Assembly: GCF_000485595.1 (NCBI RefSeq)
Contig: NW_014577161.1
Location: 65,895 to 103,490 of the forward strand
From: Priapulus caudatus
Lineage: Eukaryota > Priapulida > Priapulimorpha > Priapulimorphida > Priapulidae
Direction: 5' to 3'
Length of the DNA: 37,596 bases
The notes beneath the pieces are model-generated. The model did not search any database, was not told the DNA's origin, and saw only the letters and a program-made list of their open reading frames with translations. Of the stretch, positions 27,466-37,596 are shown piece by piece; the stretch's first letter is position 1, and every line of letters starts with the position of its first letter. The translations under genes were made by a program, and so were the position numbers.

Positions 27466-29021
27466 AATACATTTCGTATTATATGTTAGAACTCTTAGGC
27501 TATAGCAGTAAAAATAACCTGTATAATAAATATAATTTGCGAACACTCAGCCTCAGCGGTCTTATCATTTCTGTGTATTACATGCCGCCAGTTTATGAAA
27601 TGTAGTTGTAATAGTGGGTTAATTTACCGGTCGATGGTCCCAGACCACCTGTACTAGCTTACTAACCTTAGTACTATATCAGGTCATATGGATTCAGTAC
27701 TACAGCAAGCTGCTGGTTACACTAGCAACTACTTGCCAAGTACAACTTCCCCGTTCACTATATATTATAGTTAATGTAAATAACCCGACAAGACTGTACT
27801 CATATGAGTGTATGACTGCAAGTCTGTCACTGCAAGGATCAAGGCTGCACTGCCAAGACTTGACACTTAAGATTTCGCACTAATTGCATTCTCAAGAGAC
27901 GAGCACGAAACATCGCTTGCGTAGTGACCGCTTATGGTATATTTATTTGAAATGATTATTGCATTTAGGTAAGGGAAGGCGCGGTGTGTTAGTGACGTTT
28001 AGTTGCGACGACCGGCTTTAGGAGGGGCGCTTTAGGAAAGGTCAACACCCAAGGGCGCAAGCTTTGTGTGAGAGATCTCGACATCAGCCTCATCAACTCC
28101 CGCGACATGCGTACGCTGACCATTAAACAGCCGCGCCGCGCCTCGGTAATGTACAAGAAACTATAGAATTTATATGCTGCAATTTGACTACGTCGACTTT
28201 CTTGGCTGACCCTATAGCTCCTATTGTGGCGAGACCTTTAGCTATAGTCGGATACGTGTATCCCACGCGCAATATATCGATAATATAATTGGAAATAATA
28301 CTGACTCTTTTTCGCTCCTATTATAATATAGTATAATGAACTCATTCGCGATGAAAAAATAATTTTGCCAGTTAATGCGCTCATATTGTATTAATAACAC
28401 TCTGCATTATTAAACTCCTCTAATCCACCCTTCAAAGACCGTGACCCACCGAACAACTAAATAGATTAGTTTTACCCGAAATTCGATTTTCCATTGTGGA
28501 TATAACGAATTAGAATGACACAGGACGCCATGCTATCAATCATGTGCATATAGACTGAGAGGTACCAGGACCCATTTTGAAATGACCGGGGGCTCGCACA
28601 GTTCCAACACTTTGGCGGTGAGAGCAAGACGTAACGCTGGGAGGTGTAAGTCGATTAGTGCCGGAGGAGGTAAATTTTTAGGTGGGGTCGGACGAGAGGA
28701 ACAGGAGTGGAGCCCGGGATGAGGCATGTAAGCTTCGGAGATAGCCAAGTTTAAGACTAGGCTATGCCTCCTATAAATCTCGAGGGATTAGACAGTTTGC
28801 GGATCATGCCGGAATTACATTTTTAAGGGTGCGCCGTCTCTATGCGCACGCCCATATGTACTACACTCATCGAACGACGCAAACAGAACAAAGCCAACGC
28901 GACAAAGAGTGCGAAAAATATTATGCGTGTTCCTCCTTTATTACAGCGAAAACGATGCAGGCGCCGGGTCACAGCCAAGGAAAAAAGATGACATATTCAC
29001 AGATGTACGGTTCGAATTATA
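27466..29021. other. Intergenic, weak candidate only
   Basis: Unique sequence. Frame 27996-28166 (+) encodes 56 residues with GC3-rich codons ending LDISLINSRDMRTLTIKQ, then PRRASVMYKKL and TAG. It reads like protein but has no recognised family or clear acceptor. The rest holds nothing I can name. Confidence 0.3.
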
Positions 29022-29399
29022 TCACCTAGAAAGCCATCTCCAAGCTAAATTCAACATACCAGGTAAAGACTGAAAAACTTTCGTCTTCGGTCCCCCCGTC
29101 CTCCTGCTCGCGACGAGACTGGCCTCATAGCTCCAGCGAACTTTCGCTTGCCTCTTGTAGTATATGTAATACCCAGAACCTTCCTTTGGTAAGGTCGCCT
29201 CAGAACTGGATATCACTGCCCGGTACATCTGCCACGCCGCTAGCAACCGTCGGAAATCAGAGCAGTACTTCCTAGGACTCGCGCCACCAGCCGTCTGGAG
29301 CAGCAGGCCGCCGCGAGGCAGCGCCACTGCAGGGGACTCGATGCACATCGCGTCACGCCGGCAACTGGCTAACTCGTTGGGGTTAATTCCAGATCTCAT
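29022..29399 (-). other. Unassigned 125-codon open frame
   Basis: The longest frame in the last 11 kb not made of simple repeat. It starts MRSGINPNELASCRRDAMC and shows no family I know, no obvious domain and no supporting splice context. It may be chance. Confidence 0.15.
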
Positions 29400-29819
29400 T
29401 TAGGTATGGATACAATCCTCCTCCTCGTTTCTTGAAACGACCAATCACAACATGGACGCATTTTAGTTCTCAGCTGACGTCATCTTATGGGCGAGACAGC
29501 CTGTGAGCGCCCCGTGGTGGTGGGTTCGACCTGCCCCGCGCGCCTCCTCGCGCGAGCATTATAATCGCCCGGCTCGCCAGACTGTTGATCTAGGCGTTAA
29601 GGTCTTGATGGTTAATGATTCGTGCTGTTCCGCTAATTACCTGCCTTGTACTAGGTGCATCTAAGCTGGAAAACTTGTCGATTGGCGAATCAGCTTATTA
29701 TATAGCATCTTTGCGATCTTTGGCTTCAGAGGCATATTGCTGGGGCCGCTCGGGTTACTATAGTGTAAAATCGATGGGAAGATGGGTAAATTGGAACGTG
29801 TGCCAAGCCGACGGGGAAA

Positions 29820-29955
29820 ATAACTAGTCCGCCAGGACTAGACGGGCTTGCGCGGTGTGTGTTTGTGTGGCTGTGGGCTGGCGGTTGGTTTTTCGTGGTG
29901 CGGCGTATTTACTAGTGCCTTCTTATTTTATTTACTAGTCTCGCGGGACTAACGG
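29820..29955. repeat. ACTAGTCC-type palindromes
   Basis: CTAGTCC-GCCA-GGACTAG (29824-29841) is a perfect hairpin, and CTAGTCTCGCGGGACTAA about 110 bases on is a variant. CTAGTCC words also occur near 25205-25250 with AAAGGACT, hinting at a small dispersed palindromic motif. Confidence 0.4.
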
Positions 29956-30324
29956 ACTACGTTATGTGGTCGAACTCCTATATATTGGACAAACTTTTAA
30001 TACCGCGTCTGGATCCCCTGTTAATGGCATTATGATACTTATTAACATATACAATGGTGCCAGTTACTCTACGCATGCGTCCGGAACATTGCCCATTAAA
30101 TCAATGTCGGGCTACGGTTGCCGTTAATGCGACGAGCTATTCTATTCTTAACCATTTTCGTCCTGCAGTTACTGGATTTAAGTGACACATGTACAGCCAC
30201 CGCCCGCGTCCGCGCGCCGGCTGTATTATGTATGTGATGTTACGTTTGTGTTTACGTCGTATGTGTTGCGTCGTGCGTGGTGTTTCGTGTGCGTGGTGCC
30301 CGCCCCCGCGGGTTGCGAACGCCG

Positions 30325-30405
30325 GTGTGTGGTGTGTGTGTGTGTGTGTGGTTGTGTGTGTGTGTGTAGTGTCGTGCGTGCGCGCGTGGGTCACAGTCTG
30401 TGAGT
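30325..30405. repeat. (GT)n microsatellite
   Basis: Two (GT)n blocks and GTGCGTGCGCGC. It is the last clear simple repeat in the window. Confidence 0.9.
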
Positions 30406-33191
30406 GCGCGCGTTGAATGTGTGATTAGTGTACTGTGTGCATGCGTGCGTATGTGCTACTACCCACCTAAGCGTGTGTGGTTGGTCGCGGCGTGCAGGTG
30501 CGAAAAGAGGGTGCCACAGAGAGGAGAGTAGGATCGGTGGTGCCAGGAGACGCAATCGTGCCAACGTTGCCACCACCGATCAAAATACAACAGATATTTT
30601 CGTTCATTCCAGCCAAGAAGTGGGATGTGGATTCGTAGGGAAACAAATATTTACGTGCTCTGAATGGCACCACTGTACTCGATTTTTTACTTAGAACAAA
30701 ACTGGCCTCGCCTAAAAAAGGCCACCTCTTCGCATAACGGCCTGTTGTTTGTGTGTCCGTTATGCGCGTGCTGGGCGAGAGGGGGCGCAGAGTTTGCAAA
30801 TTACCCGGTGCGTCAGTGGTCAAAAAGCCGCCCGGAGCGTGAATGCGCAACGGAGAAGCTGGCGTTTACTTCCAAGTTCATATTCCCAGTGAAAGACATT
30901 GTGCCTCATCTACGCTAGCGCCACATAGCCTCTAAATGCTCTATAGCGGACCTTGGCTCTCCGTCTCATTCCCTTTTGTTCAGCCAAGATGACCTATTTT
31001 TGATAACCCTCCAAGACTAATTGAGATCATTATATATTTATTCTTTATTATTAGATAGTGATGTATTTTATATATACGTAGACGGTATGTATGTAGCATT
31101 ACTTCACTCGGTTGGCACCAAGCTTTATTGATTTACCACTGCGCATAAACACTACACCCTCTTTTCAAAATAACGTACTTGCCAGTCCTATATACTCTTG
31201 TTCAATGTGGCTGCACCTCACAGTTGAATACCATCATTAGACCCGGTCTTTAAAATATACCCACGTTCCGACCGCAACAATTCTGCTTCCGAGCTACACA
31301 CTCACTCCTCCCTATTTGCGCCGGCTTTTCAATGGCCGTGCAGCTACCGCGGAGTGACATCTGGCTCAGCGGATACTCCCCGTTTGACTGCGGGGTCTCC
31401 GTCTTGTCGCGAGCTGCCGTCTTTGACGTCCCTGTCTCCGCTCGGCACGCGTGTGGTAATTGCCGACACAGTGCAAGAACGAGCAAGCGGGACCTAACCA
31501 CCCTCTGACACGGTTAAACACTGCCCACGAGCGACCGTCGCCTTTTATCCGTAAGGCAGCCCACCTGGGCGCCGCAGTTCTCGCCTCAGCACAATTTAGA
31601 TCGCGTCTCTTTGAACCAACGTACTGTTAAACGATAATTAGCAGACGAAATTGAGTAATTTTACCCTTTCCTATCATCGCACGCGAGCTCGATATAGAAA
31701 TCGTAAACTCTCTTGTGGAACGGTCCAGCGTACCACATCGCACGCTTTTCTGACCAAAGTCAGACAAGGTCTTACTTAGTAGTTCGCAGTGTTCATCCAG
31801 TATTGTTTTTAATTTCTAGTCCAGAATACCGCCCCATCTAATCCATTTGCGAACACACATGCGCACTCCTCCCATCAGCTCGTTCATCCTGCCGCAAACT
31901 ACGCCTCGACAGATAGCAGCACGCTCGGACTAATTTGCAAATTCGCTGCGCCCCACTTGAACAAGATCTGAGCTGACCTTCCGTTGAAACAATTCTGCCC
32001 ACTCAGCAACAACTACTTTTTTCACATGTAGGGCAATGTAGCCATAGGACTGTACACTAATGAGGTCAAAACCTGCTTTTGCCCTGCGCCTCGACTCGGA
32101 TGAACAGGTAGCTTATCCTCCAAGAAAGAAGAAACGGTTCTTGCTAGGCGCTACCGCTCTCACGGAACGAACAGAATCGAGAAACACTCACGGTCTATGA
32201 GTGACCAAAATCGCGCGACATGATTTATTTCCTCCGAAACCAGATTCGCCACCCGAGACAATAACCTGGGATGCTGCGTCCATCCACTAGTTCTCACTGG
32301 TGTACACGTCAGCTGACAGTTTGCATCGAGAGAGCCAACACCTTCCAACCCCGGAGTGCCTGCGAGTGTACAAGACAACCAATCGCTCAAGTGTCGTTCA
32401 TTGACGCAAAGCATACGCACACGTCTTCCCACTGGAATCTCACGTGTGATAGCGACAACTCAAGAGAGAATGATTAGACAGGGCGGACAGATTTTTAGAC
32501 AGCTGGTCTCAATCGTTAACCCTAATTGAAAATGCCATAACTAGCCACCAATTTGAATTGCTTGCTGTGACAAACGCTAAAATACAATGTATTGATCGAA
32601 CTTTTTTCATCAACGACTGAAACGAGTAGTATCTAAAGTAAAAGCTACGTTGTTGTTTTAGTACAGTCAGTAGAGTTTTACGTTAGTCGACTTAGGCGCA
32701 GGTTTAGCGCACCGCTATGTTAGAGTGCAGGTGGCATCATGGTTCAGACTTACTGTTTAGTCTGCCTAATCAGGTAGGTAGACTAGGAGAGTGTTCAGGG
32801 GGGCACGTAGTCAGGTAGTTAGACTAGAGAGAGAGGAGTGTACAAGGGGCCAACTTAGCTCAAGTTAGCAGCATTAGAGGAGTAGGTACAGGGCAAATTA
32901 CCTCAAGTACGCAGACTAGAGTGAGAGGTGGTTGAACGACGAGCACGTCCATACGATACTCAGCTAGTGGCAGCACTTGAGAGGCAGAGAGAGGTTTCTG
33001 AATAGCAGACGAAGTGCGGCAACTTACTAATGCGATGTACTGTAGGCAGCTCTCTAATCGTCAGCGGTGCATTACAATGGATCAACCTGTTTCCGACTAA
33101 CATCTATCTGACTTACATCGGACACTTAATCAACCACTGAGCGGTGTTTCACACGTGTTATTAATTTATACTAATAGGTATGGATCCTCTA

Positions 33192-33235
33192 TACCTTAGT
33201 AAGTTGTTACTACGATCGGATAACTTACTAAGGTA
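33192..33235. repeat. Perfect 14-bp hairpin
   Basis: TACCTTAGTAAGTT (33192-33205) and AACTTACTAAGGTA (33222-33235) are exact reverse complements around a 16-base loop. Sequence alone does not tell whether this is an RNA hairpin, a MITE remnant or chance. Confidence 0.7.
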
Positions 33236-34972
33236 GTCAGGTGGACTCTATTCGTGGTCATTAACAGCGTCAAGCTCCCGTGGCAGCTCACTCACCTAGC
33301 ACGGCCAGCGGCCGTGACCATTGATTTTCGTCAGGCGCTGCCGAAGCCGTTGACAAGGCCTTGCCAGATGGATTAGCTGGTGGCCCTGATGAGCCTTCCA
33401 CTGCCTCGCTGGGAGCACCTCTCGCTCTCTTGCTGCGCAGGTGGCTTCTTGACTGATGCCTCTCGCGATTACGTGTGAAGCTCGCTCAAATTAAAATGAC
33501 AGCGACCAGTTCCTGTAGTGGATCTTTATGATGCGGTAGCAAAACTTGACGCCACTGTGACGCTCTCCATGACAGATGAACAGGATTTCGACCGTGCATT
33601 CCCCGTAAGTTCTTTCTTGCCCATGTTGGATTGACAGAGTGACAACGTGAGATTGCTCTTTCAAGTCCCCCTCTCACAAGGGGACACCGAAGCTTTCTAT
33701 GGTGATCTTCCTACGCCGCCTATCTCCGCATACCGTCGCGCCTAGACTTGTGCGCTGCTCCGCGGAAGACTAGCGGCCGACGGCTCGGCTGTGTGTGCGC
33801 CCACAGAATACGGCCTAAAAATATTGTCTTGACGGTCACTCAGTTTTTTACCAGGGCGTACTACCCGACGTCATTCGCATTAATCGTCATGGAATGAGCT
33901 CGATAAGAATAGCGCAAATTTACTCGTTCAGTCGTTTAGCCCGCTTCGTTGATTGCTTGCAGCAAGTTCCTCAACCCTTTCTTTTTATGACCGAATTGAA
34001 GAAATCTCAAATATGCCCCGGCCATACTATTGCTATTCATTGCGCTTAACGAAATTCTATCAATGAGGACATAGTTAAGAGCAATTGGTATAGCTTCTTT
34101 AGGAGAGCAGACAGCCTATTTCAATACAACTTATAGTTGTCCATCTCTGCATATCTTTTTCGTGGACGCCGCTCGGGTTAGTCAAAATATAAGTGAGGAT
34201 TAGGGACGTGGCCAAGAGGGAAAGGAGAAACACTGATGGATTAGCGTGGGGTGGTTGCTCTGCGAGGCCGGTCTATAGAAATAGGTTGTAACTTAGTGCT
34301 CTCATCTAGGTGGTAATATGGAAAATTACGTAGTCTAAACAGTCTGATTAACAATATTGCGTAGTGAAATTCATTCTCGCAATGGAAAACCAGCTAGTAT
34401 GTTTGAGAACATCTTTAGCAACTATACTCAATTTTGGGTGTGTAAATAACTCGTAATACACCAACTAACCTCAGATATTTTTTCTGATGGGAGATAATTT
34501 CAATAAACGGGGTCGCGCGTACTTTGAGCTTGTACACGGCCAGCCGGCGATATATTTGATACTAGTACACAAAATTGAGTGCTGTTCTAATTCAGATGTG
34601 TTGCTTTACAGCTATTATAATCACTATTATTAATAAACTCTTAGGGTATCAATATGTAACTGTCCTATAACCAATAGTGACCTATCGGCAAATAACAGCT
34701 ATAACATGAGAAACTCTCATATTATTTAGTTCAACTTAGAAATGGTTTCATAAAGTATAAAGTTTCACATTCTGCCTGGTCAATTGCTCTGCGGTAACTG
34801 ATCTTAATATTTAACTAAGATGAAAGAGGCCGTATTTACGTCATAGTATACTTTTATTACTGACTACGGCTCACCGACCCCCAACTGAAATTCCCAACAC
34901 CGCCTTTAGAGGCAAGATTGGATCTATGCCACACAAGCTTTTCTGGCTCCATTACGTGAGGTGATGCTCCCA

Positions 34973-35041
34973 GACCCCATGCTGGGCGCCATGTCATAGT
35001 GTTCATCATGTAGAATTGGCACCGTACGACAATACTATGAC
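34973..35041 (-). mobile_element. Possible LTR-retrotransposon remnant with PBS-like motif
   Basis: The minus strand reads TGGCGCCCAGCATGGGGTC (34991-34973), close to primer-binding sites complementary to lysine tRNA (TGGCGCC start). It is preceded by CTATGACA, suitable as the CA end of an LTR. Inverted GTCATAGT/ACTATGAC words lie at 34993-35000 and 35034-35041. About 20 bases after the motif an ATG opens a short frame starting MEPEKL. No LTR pair or gag/pol similarity is evident. Confidence 0.25.
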
Positions 35042-37596
35042 GTGCCCGTGTTTAGAACTCTTGCACCCAGATCGCGCACAGTTAGGGTGCAACACGCGGA
35101 CCTTGCCTAGTCACACGCTTATAATGTTACTGCTGGACACGATGAAGCGTTGCGGCGTTGACTAACGTTGAACACGTCCAGTTTGTCACTCGTCAGTATG
35201 ACCGTGAGCTTTAGCAAAAGACAGGGTTGTTTGCCCCAAAACAGGCAAATCACGACCCAACTACTGAATCAGCTCATGTCTGACGCTCAATTGTTAGGCT
35301 CCTCTGGACCTATTCTACAAACGTTTCTACTCATCCTTACTACAGGCCACGCCTTTACTACTGCATATCTCCTCCGTTCTTAACAGTACAATCTGGTCCG
35401 CACGCTCATAGACCTTTTCTTAAATAAATTATGTGCCTGCATGTTGAAGCATTATTGGCAGCACCCACGTGGACGCGAGCCGCCGTCTAGAGAAGGAATT
35501 CGTGATTGATATTCGCTGGAAGCCGCGTGAGATTGGCATGCAAAAGTATAAACATTTGCGTATACGTGTCCCTAATACATGCCGAGCGTGCTACCCCTGG
35601 TAACGCCACTGTGTACGAGTTAGTCCGCTCTTATTGGGTCAGGGACTCCTGTACAATAACACCACCCTCTCACATTTTAACATAGCCTCTTTTCGTTCTC
35701 ACGTCCCTCCGTCTATGTTTTGCTACCTATTTTTCTTTTACCTTGCTATAATATGCTCCGCAAAATAATAACCTATGTTCTTCGTCTCAGAGTTACAATA
35801 TTTTCAATCGGTAGTCAATCGCCCCCCTTCATACCTCGTCCACTTCATATAAGAAAAATGTTTTTATTTCGACGTGGTGCCTAGCTATAATGACAGTTTA
35901 CTCATACTTGCTGAGCGTAAATTACATTGCCGACGCAGACGTCCTAATGTTCCTGACATCATAGGAAACTCACACCACAGCTATCAGCCGCGAGGCCACC
36001 AGCCTCTCATTCGGTCATCAGGCACGGCGGAGCAATACTCCATATAGGCAACAAAGATCAAGCAGTAGCTGTTCAGCTCGCTGAGCCTTCTGTACTCGCC
36101 CCTAATATGATTGTGCGTGCGACATGTCCGAGTTTTTTGCTTTTCAGACTGCCTAGACGTTTGACTCACCAAATGGCAGACGGGGCTGACTAGACTAGCA
36201 GCCGTGTAAGCACCACGATTACTAGCAGCATTTGTCAGCTTTTCTGCGCGCCTATTGTTTGTAAATGTCCGCGCACACGAAGTCGATTATGGAGCTTAAG
36301 ACGATTTACGATAAAGTGTCACAATGAGAGCTGTTCGCGGAGAGAAAACACATGAGCGAGCGTGTCCTTGATCAATTTTTTCAACAAATTCTCCCGTCTT
36401 TCATGCCAGTACGTTAGCAGGGGAGACAGTTTTGTTGCAGTACGCCGCACTTTGAATGTGAACTGTATTACACATATCGTTAGCAAGGTAAAGCGATTGT
36501 AGGAAGGACACTAGCAGCGCACAGGCGTGTAGCATGCTCTAGGCCTCATACGCTCTGTTGCGTCTATATCCTCTTCCCATTTCTGGGCCAATAGCCGCGT
36601 CACCGTAGTGCTGAGCTTATCCGCCTTGCAGAAAACCTGGATTGTAGTATGCCGGCTCACTCATTTTCTTACTATTTTGCACCCACGGTTGGAACGTTCA
36701 GACGACGATACTCGACGAGCACCCCAGTTCACGCCATGACACCCCGTCTTGCTCTACGCTGAAAGATGGTCGGTCCCCAGCACAAAATAACCCTCGACGC
36801 AACCACACAGTAATAAAAGGTCATCACTCATGTGCCGACCTCAGGTACAATTCATTCGAGTCGAATTTCATACCCTAGAACGCCTGACAACCCTACGGAA
36901 TTCTCAGAGACATCTGAACACCTTAGATAAATTCTTTATAAGTAATTTTTAGTTGTGAAAAAGCGCGCGTCGATAAAAGGTTGTCTTAGATATGCTGTAG
37001 CTCAAGGCCACTCGACTCACGCATAACAGGAATATCGCTGATACGCGTCGCTTGACAGAAGCAGTGCAACTGCTTCGGTACGTGATACTATAGCATTACA
37101 TTAAGACTGGGTCCGCATAGTCACGCCAGACCCGATTAGGACTGGTACCTATCTTTACTTCGAGGCCATTACTCAAGTACCCATGTGCATTAATACAAGT
37201 GACATAAACAAGGCTCACCTGCCCGCGCGCTGCAGCGATAGAAACCGAGCCGCTTAGCGAACGATCAAACGTTAAGCGTATGGAGAGAAATTTGTACTGT
37301 AGGCTAGGACGGAAGATGTAACGTAAACCTTGGCATAAAAGAGAACAAGACAATTTGCTCATGCGAGAACTAACGCCAACTTTGTTGTAAATTCGGTCAC
37401 AGCGGGCCGGTGTTTATTGTGTGTCATGTATAACCCTGCGTTAAGGACTGAAACGTCCACAAGCATCGTTCTCTTTGAACTGTATGTTTCTAACTGATAT
37501 CCAAATTAGCGAAACAGATACATCACCAATATATTTACTTCATTAATATAACATATTAATATCACTATAATTCTTGGTGCAACAGTATCTCTACAT

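Larger units (their letters stand above)
30406..37596. other. About 7 kb without recognisable genes
   Basis: All six frames are short and none resembles a protein I know. Few repeats are visible: four irregularly spaced TCAGGTAG...AGACTAGAG motifs at 32770-32930, a perfect 14-bp hairpin at 33192-33235, a 7-bp hairpin CACGGCC-AGC-GGCCGTG at 33300-33316, and a primer-binding-site-like motif at 34973. I found no tRNA. It may be a long intron or intergenic DNA. Confidence 0.4.

Noticed and set aside
29000-29030. GGTTCGAAT, a tRNA B-box-like word
   Set aside because: No A box or cloverleaf can be built upstream.
29470-29600. TGACGTCA (CRE-like) followed by TATAAT and a GC-rich stretch
   Set aside because: No gene follows downstream, so calling a promoter is unsupported.
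32160-32432. 90-codon minus-strand frame
   Set aside because: No family resemblance, no splice context and length within chance for this composition.

Overview
This window is metazoan nuclear DNA, probably from a marine invertebrate. I cannot name the taxon. Genes are split into short exons by GT-AG introns, coding exons are GC-rich against AT-richer surroundings, and there are no bacterial operons. Tandem repeats and MITE-like elements are abundant. A hairpin-ended repeat family (copies near 15.1 and 24.5-25.2 kb) resembles, from memory, elements common in bivalves and other lophotrochozoans. The scaffold has one sequence gap (15349-15358) and local signs of assembly noise.

Layout. 1-321 is almost pure poly(T). 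1037-1660 is an alternating purine/pyrimidine minisatellite. 2509-5664 (+) is a riboflavin transporter gene of the SLC52A/RFVT family in three exons; its middle exon carries several frameshifts and its stop codon lies inside a hAT-type MITE. 6618-7444 (-) is an unrecognised two-exon gene, and 7586-7674 (+) is a possible lone exon. 8.3-14.1 kb is repeat-dominated: a purine/pyrimidine inverted element, a degenerate dispersed repeat, a tRNA-SINE-like sequence, a Helitron-like 3' end and GACTCG arrays.

15744-19346 (+) holds the last six exons of D-2-hydroxyglutarate dehydrogenase (D2HGDH). The 5' exons are missing, and the gap plus a 25-bp minisatellite lie where they would be expected. A 75-bp minisatellite follows and repeats the end of the gene, stop codon included. 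22083-24147 holds the last four exons visible for the lysosomal chloride/proton exchanger CLCN7. Three are on the minus strand. The fourth (24055-24147) is on the plus strand between two oppositely oriented copies of one 16-bp minisatellite, which is the signature of a small intragenic inversion. 25437-26608 (-) is a decayed hAT-derived zinc-finger gene with two nested MITEs whose target duplications can be read exactly. From 26.9 kb to the end I find one divergent dispersed repeat, weak candidates and no recognisable gene.

The three recognisable genes (a vitamin B2 carrier, an FAD-dependent mitochondrial dehydrogenase and a lysosomal antiporter) look like ordinary chromosomal neighbours. Riboflavin is the precursor of the FAD used by D2HGDH, but nothing in the sequence shows a functional link. 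What they share is structural: each has a gene boundary or exon altered by a repeat. No self-contained new system such as a defence island is evident.
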